From: Tetmemena sp. SeJ-2015 | Taxonomy: Eukaryota; Ciliophora; Spirotrichea; Sporadotrichida; Oxytrichidae | NCBI GenBank assembly: GCA_027382625.1 | Contig: JAJKFJ010022839.1 | Location: 1 to 64,000 of the forward strand | Direction of reading: 5' to 3' | DNA: 64,000 nucleotides | Part shown: in pieces, positions 31,840-46,800 of the stretch | Numbering within the stretch: the first letter of the stretch is position 1 | Layout: each line of letters starts with the position of its first letter | Notes under the pieces: generated by a model | What the model was told of the DNA's origin: nothing | The model's database searches: none | The model's input: the letters and a program-made list of their open reading frames with translations, nothing else | Position numbers and translations under genes: made by a program

Positions 31840-34800
31840 TATTTGGAAAGATTTATTTAAGATCAAAAGATCGAGATCGCTGGGCTATTCTTTTCAGATT
31901 TAATGCTAGAGGTTTTTCGTGAAAACTGAGTTTGCCTGTCGAGAGTAAAAGAAGTGAGTCACTTTGCAGAAGGAAAACAAGTGTATCATTTTAATTCTCA
32001 AGCCTAAATAATCACCTTATGGCAAAGAAATGATTTAGATCAAAGATGAGATCGCGTAGGAACTAATTTTTCAAGAATCTTATTATGTTGAAGTTTTCTT
32101 GAAACTGAGTTGCGCTGTCGAGAGAAAGTTGAGTCAGTCACTATTCGCAGAAGTAGAAAACACATTATATGTGTATACATTTTAATTCTTCAAGCCTCAA
32201 AAATGATCACCTAATGGAAAGAAGATTTAACATCAAGATCGATTAGATCGTCTTGTGCTATGTTTTCTAGATCTTATATAGACATAGTTTTCTCTGTGGA
32301 AAACTAGAGTTTGCAATGTCGAGAATAAATGATGAGTCCAACTTTGCGAAGTGAACAACAAGAATAAGTGATAATACATTTTAATTCTCAAGCTAAAAAA
32401 GATGAATCATCACTTATGGGAAAGAATAGATTTAAGATTTAAGATCGAAGATGTTCGCTGGGCTTTTTTTTCAGATCTTAAAGCTAGAAGTTTTTTCCTT
32501 GAAAACTGAGTTTTGGCCTGTTGATTAGATTAACGCTGCACGTCAGCACCACTTATGCAGAAGTGAAAACAGTTTATACATTTTTAATTTCTCAAGCCTC
32601 TAATGATCACTAATGGGCAAGAATAGTTTAAGATCATAGGATCGGCAAAGATAAGCTGGTTCTATTTTTTATCAGATCTTAATAGCTAAGAAGCTATTGG
32701 TCCTTGAACTGAGTTTGCTGTCGAGAGAAAAGTGAGCCACTTTGCAGAAGTAGAACACCAAGTGGTACTACATTTATAAATTCTGCAAGCTAATCAAATA
32801 TGAGTCGAGAACATTATGGGAAAGAAATAGGATTTAAGATCAACCGATGAATCAGAAGAATCGCTTATGGGCGCCAAATAATTTATTCGAATCTAATGCT
32901 AAGAGTTTATCCTTGAAAATGAGTTTGCCTGTCGATGGAGAAAAGTGAGTCAGAAAAGTCACTGTTGACAGAAGATGGAAAAACAAGTAAAGTGTATTAT
33001 TCATTTTAAATTCTTCAAGCCTAAAATGATAAACTATGGAAAGATAGATTAAGATACAGATGAAGATCGCTGGGCTATTTTTTTCAGATCTTAATGCTAG
33101 AAGTTTTCCTTTGAAACTGATTTGCCCTGTTCGATAGAAAAGTGGAAGTACCCACCCGGTTGCACGGAGTGCCAAAAACACAAAGATGCTCAGTAAACCA
33201 TTGGTTAATTTCTCAAGCCATCAAAAATGATCCCCCACCTTACTGGAAAGAATCACGAATTTAAAGTTATCAAAGAATCGAGATCGCTGGGCTATTTTTT
33301 CAGATCTTAATGCTAGATAGAAGTTTTGAAAACTGAGTTTTGCTGTCGAGAGAAAGTGAGGTCCACTTTGCGAAGGTGAAACACAGGGAGATAGTGATAG
33401 ACAAGATAATACAGTTTAAGTTCTTCAACCCTAAAAAAATAGAATAACACGCATTATTAAAACAAAAGGGAGGAATGTATTTAAGTCATTAAAGATCTGA
33501 GATCAACGACTGGAGTTACTAATTTTTTTCCAGATCTTAAACTATGAAGTTTTTCCTTGATACTGAGTTTGCCTGTCGAGAGAAAAGTGAGTTAATCAGT
33601 CATACTTTGCAAGAAGGTGAAACAAGTAAGTTGTATTAAATTTAATAAATATCTAGAAGCCAAAAATATGATACACCTTAATGGGAAGAATACATTCATA
33701 TAGCAAAAAAGCATCGAAGATCGCTGGGCTAAATTATAGTGTTATGAATCTAATGCTAGCTCAGTTTTCCATTGAAAATGAGTGTTGCCTGTCGAGAAGA
33801 AAAGTAGACGTCAGTTCCCACTTTGCAAGTAATGTTAAAATTTATCAATAAATTTTTAATTCTTAAGCCTAAAAAATATCACCTTATGGAAAGAATAGAT
33901 TTAAGATTCAATGAGATACGAAGATCGACTGGTTCTTTTTTCTAATCTTAGGACTGCTAGAATTTTCTTTGAAACTGAGTTTGTCCTGTCGAGAGTATAA
34001 GTGATGTTCCATTTGCAGAAGTGGTTAAAAATCAGTGTATAACATTATTAATTCTCAAGACTTCAAAATATGACTCACTCTTATGGGAAAGCAAGTAGAA
34101 TTTAGAGATAAAAGTATCGAAGATTCGCTGGCTATTTTTCATGATCTTAATGCTCAGAAACGTTTTCCTTGAAAACTGAGTTGCCTGTTCGAGAGAAAAG
34201 TGAGTCCTTTGAAGAAGTGAATAAACTAAGTAAAGTGTAATACATATTTAATTACTCAAAAGCCTAAGAAAAATGATAACCTATAAATGGAAAGAATTAC
34301 GATTTAAGATCCAACAGTATCGAGATCGCCTGGGGCTAATTTTTATTCAGAATCTTAAAATGCTAGACCCGATTACTCCTTGAAACTGAGTTGCACCTGT
34401 CGAGAGAAAAGTGCAGTCCACTATTGCAGAAGTGAAAACATAGTGGTCTACATTTATATTCTACACGCCATCAAAAAATTGATCACCTAATGGGAAAAGA
34501 ATAGAATTTAGAATAGAAGCATCGAGGTCGCTGGGTCTATTTCTTCATGATCTTAATGGCTTAGAAGTTTTCCCTTGAAAATGAGTTTGCGGCATGTTTG
34601 AGAGACACGTGAGTCCACTTCTGGCAGAGTGAAAAACAAGTAAGTGTATACATTTTAATTCAAGCCTCAAAGTATCACCTTATGGGGAAAGAATAGATTT
34701 AAGTCAAAGATCGAAGATCGCTGGGCTATTATTTTTTTCAGATCTTAATGCCATAGAAGTTTCCTTGAAACTGAGTTTGGCCTGTCGAGAGTAATGTAGT

Positions 34801-37800
34801 CACTTCTCTGCCAGGAAGTCGCGAAAAACAGTGTATACATTTGAATTACTAAGACCTAAAAATGATCACACTAATGGGAAAAGAAATGATTTAAGATCAA
34901 AATTCGAAGATCGCTGGGCTATGTTTTCAGATCTTAATGCTAGATAGTTTGTTCACTTGAAGGACTGAGTAAATGCCTGTCCAGCAGACAGCCTGGTCAT
35001 CTTTGCAGAAGTGAAAAACCAAGCGTATAACATTTATATTCTCAACCCTACAGAATGATCACTTATACCGGCAAGAATAGATTTAATGAGGTCAACAGAG
35101 TGAAGATCGCTGCTACCTTTTTTTCAGATCTCTATATAAAGAAAAGATTTTCCAATTAAGAAAAGCTGAGTTTTGTCCTGTGAAGAAGAAAAGATGATCC
35201 ATTTTGCAGAAGTGAAAAACAAGTGTGTATACATTTTAAATTCTCAAGCCTCAAAAACTGATCCAACCCTTATGCCGAACAGAATAGATCTTCAAGATCA
35301 AACGATCAGAAAAGAATCGACGTGGAACTAAACTATTTTTGCAGATCTTATGCAGAAAGTTTTCCTATGAAAACTAGTTTGCCTAGTCGAGAAGAAAAGG
35401 TGAGATCACACTTTGGCCACAAGTGAAAAACAAGTGTATTTCACCCATTCTTATCCTCAATGCTAAAATAATGAATTTCACCGTTAATGGGAAAGTAATG
35501 TATTTAAGATCAATAGATAGAGATCGCATGGGCTAATTTTTTTTCAAAGATGCTGTAATGCTAGAAGATTAATTTACGTTGAAAACTGGTTATTGTCTGT
35601 TCGAGAAGAAAATAGGGTACCACTTTTATGCAGAAGTGAAAAAAAACAAGTAAGCTGTAATAAACAAATTCTTACATTCTCCCACACGCTCAAAATGAAC
35701 TCACCTGTTATGGGGAAAGATAAAAGATTTAAGATTCAAGAGATCGAAGATCGCCTGGGGTAAATTTTTTTTCTGATCTTAATGGCGTGGTAGAAGTTTC
35801 CTTGAAAATGGTTTGCCGTGTCGAGAGAAGCTGACGTCCACTTTGCAGAAGTGGAAAAACTAGTAAGGTGTAGACCATAAACACAAACATACAATTTTAT
35901 TCTCAGCACCTAAAAAATGATACAACCTAAATAGAGGAAAAAGAATAAGATTATAAGATACAAAGATGAAGATCGCTGGGCTTTTTTTAAGATCTTAATC
36001 TTAATGCAAAAAGTTTTCCTTGAAAACTGAAGTTTGCCTGTCGAGAGAAATGTGAGTCCATTTGACAAGATAGTTGAAAACAAGTGTATACTTACATATT
36101 TACAGTCCTTCTCAAAGCACTAAAAGAAAATAAATGAATTGCAATCCCTTGTTCTGGAAGAAAGAAAATTTATACAGAATAAGAATGAAGATCCGCTCGG
36201 GCTACATTTCTCTCAGATTTAATGCTCACCGAAGTTTTCCTTGAAAACTGAGTTTGCCTGTCGAAGAGAAAAGTGAGTCATATTGACAGAAGTAGAAAAA
36301 CAAGTGTATTAATTTTAATTCTCAAGCCCTCAAAATCATGATCACCTAATGGGAAAGGATAGATTTAAGATCAAAGTGAAGATCGCTGGCTATTTTCAGA
36401 ATCTTAATGCTAGAAGAAGTTTCCCTCTGAAAACTGGAGTTTGCGCACTCGCCTCGAGAGAAAGTGGTAACAATTATGCATAAGTGAAAGACAGTAACGC
36501 CTCGTATCACCCTTTACATTCTCAAGCCTAAAATGATACCATAATGGAAAGAATAGATTTTAAGATCAAAGATCGAAGCCCCAAAGATCGCTGGGTCTAT
36601 TTTTTCAGATCTAATGCTAGAAAAAGTTTTCCTTGACAACTCGCACGCATTGCCTGTCGGAGAGAAATAGTGCGTCCACTTTGCAGAAAGTGAAAATCAA
36701 GTGGTACACCAGTTAATTCTCAATGCCTTCAAAAATGACGATCTCAACCTAAATGGAAGAATAAGATCTCATAAGAATGACAAAAGATGCTTCGAAAGAT
36801 CGCTGGGCTGATTTTTCAGATCTTAATGCTAGAAAGTTTTCTTGAAAACACTGAATTTTGCCTGTAGAGAGAAAAGGAGGTCCACTTTGCATGAAGTGAA
36901 AAAACAAGTGGTATATAAACATTAAATTAATTTCCAACCCCTACAGAATGATCACATTATGGGAAAGAATAGATAGATATAGGATCAAAGATCGAAGATC
37001 CGCTGGGCTATTATTTTCGATCTTCAATGCATAGAAGTTGTTATTGAAACCTCGAGTTTAGCCTGTACGAGAGAATGATAGTGAGCGTTCCACTTGGCAA
37101 GTGAAAAACAGTGTGTATCAACATTTTTAATATCTGTCATGGAGCTAAAAAAGAACTGACTACCTTACTGGGAAGAATAGAAATTTAGATCAAAAGATGA
37201 AGAATCGCTGGGCTATTTTTTCAGATCTTAATGGCTCAGAGTTTTCCATGAAAAACTGAGATTTGCTGTCGCGAGAGGAAAAGGAGTAACACTTTTGCAG
37301 AGTGAACCAACAAAAAGTTGCTACTATCATTTTAATTTCTCAACGCCTAACAAAATTGATCCACCTTATGGGAAAGAATAGAATTTGAAGATACAAGATC
37401 CGAAGATGCTGGTCTATTATTTTTCAGAATGGCTCTCAATGCTAAGAAGATTTTCCATTGAAACAGAAGGAAGTTTGCTGCGAGAGAAAAGTGAGTCACT
37501 TTGCAGAAGTGAAAAACAGTGTATACATTTTAATCTTCAAGCTTCAAAAATGATCATCTTATGGGAAAGAATAGATGATTTAAGATCAAAATTCGAAGAT
37601 CGCTGGGCTATTTTTAGAATCTTATATGCTTGAAAGTTTTTTCACTTGAAAACTGAGTTTGGCCTGTCGAGAGAAAGTGAGTCCACTTTTTGCAGAGTGA
37701 AAAAACAGGTATTTACATTTTAATTCATCAACACCTCAAGAAATGATCACAATATCTCATGAGAAAGAATAGATTTAAGATTTCAAAGAAATCGAGATCG

Positions 37801-40800
37801 ATAGGGCGCTTTTTTCAAGATTTCTTAATACTAGAAAGTTTTCCCCTTGAAAACTGAGTTTGGCTGTCGAGTGAGTTGAGTCCACTTTGCAGAAGTGAAA
37901 ACAAGTAAAGTGTATACATTTTAATTCTCAATGCCTCCAAAATCATTGAATCACCTAAGGTGAGATAAGAATAAGATTCTCACACGCATCAAAGAATTCG
38001 TACGATCGCTGGGCTGACTTTTTCAGATCTATATGCTAGAAGTTTTCCTTGAAAACTGAGTTTGCCTGGTAGGAAAAGTGAGTCCACTTTGCAGAAGTAA
38101 AACAAGTGTAACTCAAATTATTATTCTCTACCGCTCAAGAATGATTCCTTCATTTATCGGGAAAAAAAGAATAATCCCCGATAAAGTATTTAAGTCAAGA
38201 TCAAGATCGCTTGGGTGCCCTTTAGGTTTTTTCAAGATCTAAATATTAGAAAGTTTTCCTTGAAAATTTCCTTGATGTCGAGAGAAAAGTGAGTCCCTTT
38301 GCAGAAGTGAAAAACAAGTAAGTGTAATACATTTTAAATTCTCAAGCCTCAAAAATGAATACCTTATTGGAAAGAATAGATTTACATGATACAAAGATCG
38401 AAAGAATCGCATCTTGGGCTATTTTTCCAGATCTTTAATTCTAGAAAAGTATTTTCCTTCGAAGACTGAGTTTTGCCTGCTCGAGGAAAAGTGAGTCACT
38501 TTGCAGAAGTAGAAATCAAGTAATGTATACATTTTATTTTTCACGATCAAAAACTGATCACCTTAAGGGAAAGATATGATTTAAGATCAAAATCGAAAAG
38601 ATCCGCTGGCACTATTTATTTCAGATCTTAATGCTAGAAGTTTTCCTTGAAACATGAGTTTGCCTGGTCGAGAGAAAACCAAGTGTAGTTCGTCACTTTG
38701 CAGAAGTGATAAAAAAAGTGTAATACTTTTAATTTTCTCAAGCTCAAAAATTGATCACAACTTATCCACTGGGAAAGAATAAAGTTTAAGAATCAAAGGA
38801 TCGAAGATTGCTGGTCCTATTTTTCAGAATCTTAATTGCATCGAAAGTTTTCCTGAAACTGAGTTTATGCTGTCGAGAAGAAAAGTTGAGTCCATATTGA
38901 CAAGAAGTGAAAACAAAGTGTATACTCATTTTATTCTCAGCCTAAAAAATGATCACCTTATGGGAAAGAATATGGGCTAAGATCAAAGATCGAAGATCGC
39001 TGTGCTATTTTTTCAGATCTCAATGCTAAAAGTTTTCTTTGTAAAACTGAGTTTGCCTGTCGAGAGAACAGTGAGTCAGTCCACTTTGCAGAATCAAAAA
39101 CAAGTCAAAGAGTGATACATTTAAATATCTCAAGCCTTAAAATAAATATGATCAGCTAATGGGTAAAGAAAGATTTAAGAGTCGAGAGATGCATGGGGCT
39201 ATTCTAATTATTCAGATACATCAATGCTAGAAAGTTTTCCTTGAAAACTGAGTTTGCCATGTTCGAGAGAAAAGATGAGTCAGTCCCTTGCAAGAAGTGA
39301 AAAGTGTATACATTATTTATTCTTCAAGCCTTTCAAAAATGATCCACTTGGAAAGATAGATCTTTACCCAGATCAAAGAATCGGAAGATCGCTCCGGGTC
39401 TATTTTTTATCAGATCTTACATGCTGGAAGTTTTTTCTTGAAAACTGAGTTTTGCCTGTCGAGAGAAAAGTGTGAGTCCACTTAGCAGAAGTGAAAAACA
39501 AGTAGTAGTAATACATTTATTTCTCAAAGTCCCCCTCAAAAATGAATCAGTTCTAATGGTAAGAATAGATTTAAGATCAGATCCGAACAGATCGCTTGGA
39601 GCTATTTCTTTCGAGATCTTAATGCCTAGCCATCAGTTTTACTTGAAACTGAGTTTGCTGTCGAGAAGAAAGTGAGTCAATCCGTCACTTTGGTCAGAAG
39701 TGAAAAACAAGATTATTTGCAGTGTATACATTTTAATCATAAAACGGCTTATTAAATAAACTGAATTGCAGCTATATATTAGCGTCTGAAGTCTAGATCT
39801 GGAATAATTATAGAATGATATAACACCCTTAATTTCTTTCAGCAAAGGCTGGCTAATAAAAAGATGGACTGATTGCGAACGGGGAACACTATTATTCATA
39901 GAATATTTAGAATGGCATAAGTTTTCCTTGAAACTATCATGTAGATTCTGTGTCTTCCTGTCTGAGAGAAAAAAGTAGAGTCCATTTGGCTTAGAGGAGT
40001 GTGAATTATAGTGATGGCTTATATACACAGTGATTTATATATTTCAATGGCTTGAGATCTGAAGAAACTAAATAAGTCTAACCAGCTGACTCTTTTAATG
40101 TCATGCTATGTCCCATGCTGCATGAATATTGCTATCGCACTTTATGAAGAGTGCGAACATAATAGTTAAGATCAGTGGCTGGGTACTTCTTAACATCAAA
40201 CACATTTGATTTTTTCAGATCTTATGCTAAAAGTTTTCCTTGAAACTGAGTTATTGGACTTCGTAGATGGAAATGAAGATTGTCAGATCTCACTTGCAGA
40301 GTGAAAAAAAGGTATAGTGTAATAAACTTTTTATTAAATTCGTTTAGCTGAGAGTATAAATAAATGAAATCACCTTACTGAGGAGGAGTAATTTAGAACT
40401 TAACGAATTCTACATATTCAAAGAGGATCCTTCGTTTGACGAAGAGTTTGTCTTGTGGAAATTGAGCTATCTTTCAGATTTAACTGCTTAGTATATAGAA
40501 TTTCCTTGAAAACTAAGTGAAGTTGTTACGACTGCTCCTCGTAGATAGCATAAATAGTTTGAGTCCTTTGCAGAAGTGAAAACAAGTGTATAAATCATTG
40601 AATAACTTAACTTTCTCATACTGCTTCATATTTGCGAGGAAGTTGACTTGCATACTGCTTCTCTTCTCAATCGCGCTAGGAAAGACGATATTATGCATAT
40701 TTAAGATTCTTCACACCTTTAGATTCGTAGGGATCGCGATCGAGGCGTCGCTATGTTTTTTCAGATATACTTGATTGCACTACTTCATCTAGTTTAAGTT

Positions 40801-43800
40801 TTATGCTACTTGAAAACTCATCTCTAGTCGTGTTCCTGAGAGAAATGTCTGCTAGCTTCGGTGAATCCACGCTTTGGCTAGCGTTAAGTTGAGAAATACC
40901 GAGGATAGAAGGTATGGTATAGTCATTCTGACATTGTGTTCCTTCGAATAGCTTAAGTTAAGAATATTTGATACACCTTCTCATATTAGGGAAGTAACAT
41001 AGGGTCTCTCCCAGTATATAATAAGAGAAATTTGAAATTAAGACACTCAGTCTGGCGTCCTCTTTGATGAGCTATGATTATTAGAATTGCAGATGACTTC
41101 TTTTGTCCTTGAAGAAATCTGAGTTTTTGCGTTGTGATCTAATGTCGAGAGAAAGTGAGTCCACTTGCAGAAGTGAAAAACTAAAGTTGTTTATCACTCT
41201 CTCTTATACTTTCAGGCTTCATAAAAACATTGTAGATTCACGTCAACTGGGAAAAAGAACTCTTAGATGATGAAGGATAATGAATGTTGTATAAGAGATG
41301 ATATAGGGCCTCTAGTTTTCTCATAGATGATCTTTTATTCTACTAGATAGTTTTCTGTGCAAACTGGTCTTTATATGGCCTGTCGAGATAATAAAGTCGA
41401 TGTTCACTTTGCAGACAGCTGTTGACCTTAACTAACTATGATAACTGTACCTTACGTCGTAGAACCTTAGAAACAGCATTTATATATTAATATATCAATC
41501 AGTTACAAAAATCATCCAAGTTAATACAAATCTACATATGGGAAATGATTATAGATTTAAAAGATTCAGATTGAGTATTTGATTCAAGCTATATGGGCTA
41601 TTCTCTTTCTGGCTCTCTTTTGACAGAGAGATCTAGTTCCTTATCATGAATACTGAAGTATGTGGATAATGTCGAAGAAGAACATAGTGAGTGACAGCCA
41701 TCGACTTGCATGAAGGTGAATAATGGCTTTTCACTCACTTGGCTATTTATATGATCTTAGATAGTCTCAATATTTTCGAGCACGCTTCTGAAGACACTTG
41801 TATGCGGACCTCCTTATCGTGGTCGCAATAGAAACCCAATAATGATTTTATATTTAATTAGATATAATCAAACATAGATCAGAAGTTTCGGATTGTAGCA
41901 ATTCAACTAGTTAATTTTGGTGTCATATGAACTTCTTAATGCTTATGACCAGTTATCTCTTGAAAGCACTGAGTGTCTGATATGTACAGCTCTCGCTCGA
42001 TTGAAAGAAAACATGTGATTCTTAGTTATCTGTATGCGAGACCAAGTGGTACAAACAAAACAAGTAGCTTGGGATCCTTTGGACGAACAATTATTATTCT
42101 CTAGCACCATATCATGTAGATGGATCAGGTCTTAAGTTTGATAATAGGGAAGAGAGAATTAGATTATCCAACTAAGTATAAGTAACGATTAGATTCGTAC
42201 GCGAGCTATCGACTGATTGCTATGTATGTATAGCCTCTTACAGATTTCATATATTGCTACGATGCTAATGAGTTTTCTGTTGCTTCGAAACTGAAGTTTT
42301 GCTGTCGAGAGAAGTGGTAACAGTCCACTTTGCAAAAGTAGAAAACAAAGTGTTTAGTCTCCTTCATTTTTAATTTCCTGGTCTCGAGTGAACATAGGAC
42401 ATGTTACTGTAACAATACTTCGTTTTTGTGATAGAATACGACATTTTAAGTCACGTTAAGTACATGGGTCAAAGAATTGCATAGGGCAAAATGGTCTTGT
42501 ATAATTTTAATTTATTTCTTGTCTCTCTAGATTTTCTCACGCTTAGATAGACTAAGGCTCACTACATAGTTTATTCTGATGATAGGGAACTGAGTTTGCC
42601 TGTCGTTAGATAAAGTGAGATATTCTAGTTCCCCTTGCGGAAGATGATAATAATACGATAGATATTAGACTTATTATCCTGCTTAAGGTATTAGAAAATT
42701 AGTCTGGCGAAATTATTCAATTTATATCTTATTCATAATTAAAGTAAAATAAAGAATAAATTTAAGTTCAAAGATCGAAGATCGCTGGGTTAACTTAGAT
42801 ATATTCAGAGTCATTATAAGTGCTAGAAAGGTGTGATTTCTTGAACTACTGAAAGTTTGCCTGTCGCACGAGAAAGTGCAGTTCAGTTCCTCTTTGCAGA
42901 ACGTGTATGACTAGGGCTTTAGTTCAAGTAGCATGTGTAATTTCTTCTAATCGTTCCCTCGAAAATAGAATACCTGATATATTTGGTGTAAATTTGATAT
43001 GTTAATATGAGTAATTCTAGATTAATGGGTTGCAGAAGATAACAGAGTACCGGCACTATTTTTTCAGTTCTAACTGCCTGAGTTAGGATTCTACTGGTGA
43101 CAGAATCCTAGTAAGATTTCAGCCTGTCGAGTACGAAAAGTGGAGCGTCGCAGTGGTTACTTAACACTTCTCCTCTTCAACTCCTCTCTCTGTCACATCA
43201 TAGGTGAATATGGATCAATTGTATACATCTCTTAAGTTACTCTAACAGTGCACCTTATTTAGTTCTCTACAGACACACATGATTTACTTAATTGAGCACA
43301 TAGAATTACGACAATTATTCTAGAAATTCAAAAGATCGAATCAGCAATCGTGGCCCCCTAATTTTTTCAGATATCTAACTAGAAGGTATAAGATCACTAG
43401 TTTTAATCCCTTTTATCGAAGCTGTATTCGTTTTTAGGCCTATTCGAGAGAAGAGAAGTTGATGATCATGAGTCTGTCAATTTTATTGCTCTCAGAATTT
43501 CGTGAATGAAACAAGGTGAACTGGGTAAATAAGCGCCTATAGCTTTTTAAACTCTCAGCTCAACTAAGCACTTATTAAAAAATGATCACTTATGGGAAAG
43601 AATAGATTATAAGATAATAGATCGAAGATCGCTGGGGACGTAGTTTTTCAGATCTTAAATGTATTTAGGTAGGATGCTATTTACTCGTTGTAAAGACTCA
43701 CGAGTTTTCTCTGTCGGATGTAAATGTAGAGATTAGGTGGGACTTTTGTCATGATGTGCATAATTAAACAAGTGTTTAAGTTAGATTTGTTAGGTTAATT

Positions 43801-46800
43801 CTCTAATGCCTCAACAACTGATCCGTCAAATAAGAGATTGGGTTATACGAATGATAGATTTAGGTATAATGTATCTGTGGAGAATAAGCGTTCGGACATC
43901 AGGTTGAAATTTTGATAATTACGGGCCTGTTGCATTATATGAGTATCTCAACTAGATGAGAACTCATTTATATTACTTTCAAGTTTTCCTATTGATTAAA
44001 CTGAGTTGCTGTCGACAAGAGAGATGAACAAAGCATATGAGATTCACAACTTTGAAGAATTATATGATGATATCAATACAAGGTGTAGAGGGATTGAGAA
44101 ACGATTCAATAAAGTATATTATTCTCAAAGGCACGAAATGAATTTAAAATAAATGAAACGAGCGGAGCATCTTATGTGGTAAGAAAAATAGACATGGCAT
44201 ATTACTAGACAAAGACACTCCGAAAGAGATACGGGGCTCTTTTTTTCTATCTAAGATCTAATGCTTGAAGATATTTTCTGAACAATGGAATGTTATGTTT
44301 TCGCTCTCATGTTCGAGAGAGTATAATAGTATGAGCGGAGCAATAAGGTCTTTCCGTAAAGTAGTCCTAATCATAAATACCTTGAAGCAAGTGAGAAAGG
44401 AGTTTGTTAATATACAGCTTAAGAGTCCATTAAGACTTCTACAAGCCTCCATATAACAACTTGATCTATCCTATCAATTTTATTTGGGAAAAGAAGTGAG
44501 TTATTTTGTGAAGCATCAACACGTTGCTAAGATCGCTAGGGCTATTTTTTTCAGATCATATAAATAGCTTAAAGTTATTGAATATCTTTAGCTTTATCCA
44601 CTATAAAGAAATGCTGCAGAAAGGAACAGTGTCTGATGAGAGCTCGAGTCAGATCCATCAACCTTTGCCAAGGTGAAACAGTGTATACATTTTAATTCAT
44701 CAAAAGCTCCAAAATGATACTTATGGGAAATGTATAGATTTAAGAGTCAAAGATGGAGATCGCTGGACTATTTTTTCAGATCTTAATGCTAGAAGTAGAT
44801 TTCTCCACTTGAAAATGAGTTTGCCTGTCGAGAGAAAAGTGAGTCAGTCCACTTTGCAGAGTGAAAACAAGTGTAATACATCTTTAATTCTCAGCCCTCA
44901 CAAAAGTTAGAAATGCAATACTATACAAAATTCAAGTAGGGAACATTTATTAGGAGGGAAGAATTGAACCAGATATATACACAGATGGAGTGATATAGAT
45001 AGACTAGGAGACAAACATGAGTTGGTTTTATATACAGATCTTGAAGGTGGGAGCATCTTTTCTCTTTTAAAGGTGAAGGATGTGTTGTCACCTGTACGAG
45101 AGAGAGTCATCGCACCATAGTACTCTGACAGTATTACGTGTGTTTAGGAATATAAAGGTGTAGTACATTTTGTAAATTCATTCATAAGTCGCATTCAAAA
45201 AATAGAATTACTATATTCATTATGGGCGCAATAAGAAATAATAGAATTTGAATCGATATCAGCGGAGAGACATCGATAGGATTCGCTGGAGGGTCGCAAA
45301 TGGGCTTGCCAACTACTAGCTACATCTACTCACTTTATTGGCCAGATTTCGATCTAAATAGCTAGAGTTTCTTCCGCATTTATTGAGAACGACGGTTAGA
45401 GAGTATATGATATGCGGAAGGAATAAGCTCGGAGAATAGTCACTTTGCTAGTTAGATGAATTTACTAAAAAGTCGGCATATCAATATTTAATTTCTTCAA
45501 GTCAAGATAATATGAATCACCAATTAACGGAGAAAAGAGAACTGGGACGTATCGTATGCATTAAATTGAATACGAAGTTCATTCTGTTGGGCTTATCATA
45601 TTTTAGCCAGAATTTTTAATGCTCAAAGAACTCATTCCTTTATTCCCTGACATACTTGAGTATGTGCACTAGTAGAGTAGAATAGCTCGAGTCCAACTTT
45701 TGCTAGAAGTAGCTGTATGACATTGTTAGTATATACAATTTATTTCTCTAAGGCAGCTCAAAAAAGGAAGGGGAATGTAGTAAAAATTCTTGATTTTAGA
45801 AGAAAAGAATAGGAGATAGTATAGATATAGATAAGAGATCGTTCTTTAGGACTAATTATTTCATATTAAGAGAACATCTTAATAGTAGAAGATTTAATTC
45901 ACTGAAAAGCATTCGACGTTTGTTACTGTTTCGAGTAGTAATAAGAGAAAGATACGCAACTATTAGCGCAGATAGTAGCATTGAGAACAATTGTGTATAA
46001 CTTATGTTTATGATTCATCAAGACATCGAAAAATTGAAGGAGGTTTATATATAGTGAGGCAACATTGGAAGAGAGAATCAATGACGTATGTTTATCAAGG
46101 ACTCAGATAATTTCCTGAAGATAGCTGAGACCAACTAATTTGGGATTGCAGGCTAGCTTAATTGATTGAGATCACATAGAAAGAGTGATTTTCCTTGAAA
46201 ATGTTAAGTTGTTCTTGCACATGAATACGAGACTGAAAAGTATGAGATTTCCACTTGCAGGAAGATGATAAATACAAGTCGTAACTACCAAATTTTATAA
46301 TTAATGTTATCAGCTTCTAAAAATGATACGACGACTTATGAGGAAAAATTGTGAATTTTAAAGATAAGTCTTGATATACGAAGATGCGGAGTTTTCAAAC
46401 ACAAATAATAAATTATTTATGTCAAAGAATCTTAAAATGCTGAGACATTGTTTTAACCTTGTAATATAATATTAGTAGTTATTATTAACATGTGATAGAA
46501 AAGACGTGAAGTAATGATACGGCGAAACGTTTCAGTTCAAAAGAAGTTAAAATCTAGATGCAGTCTTAGTCACGAAGTTTATTATGAATTAATCATACAG
46601 AAATTGTTGACATTAAATAGATATGGATATACTCTATCGGGCAGAAATAGATTTAAAGATCAAATAGATTCGAGATCGCTTCCTAGTTTTTAGATTCTAG
46701 ATCGAAGAGGAGTTTCCTTGAAACTGAGTATTGCACTGTTTCGAGGCAAGAAGGTAGTGTAGCGTCATCATGACTCTTTATGAGCAGTAAGTTAGCAGAA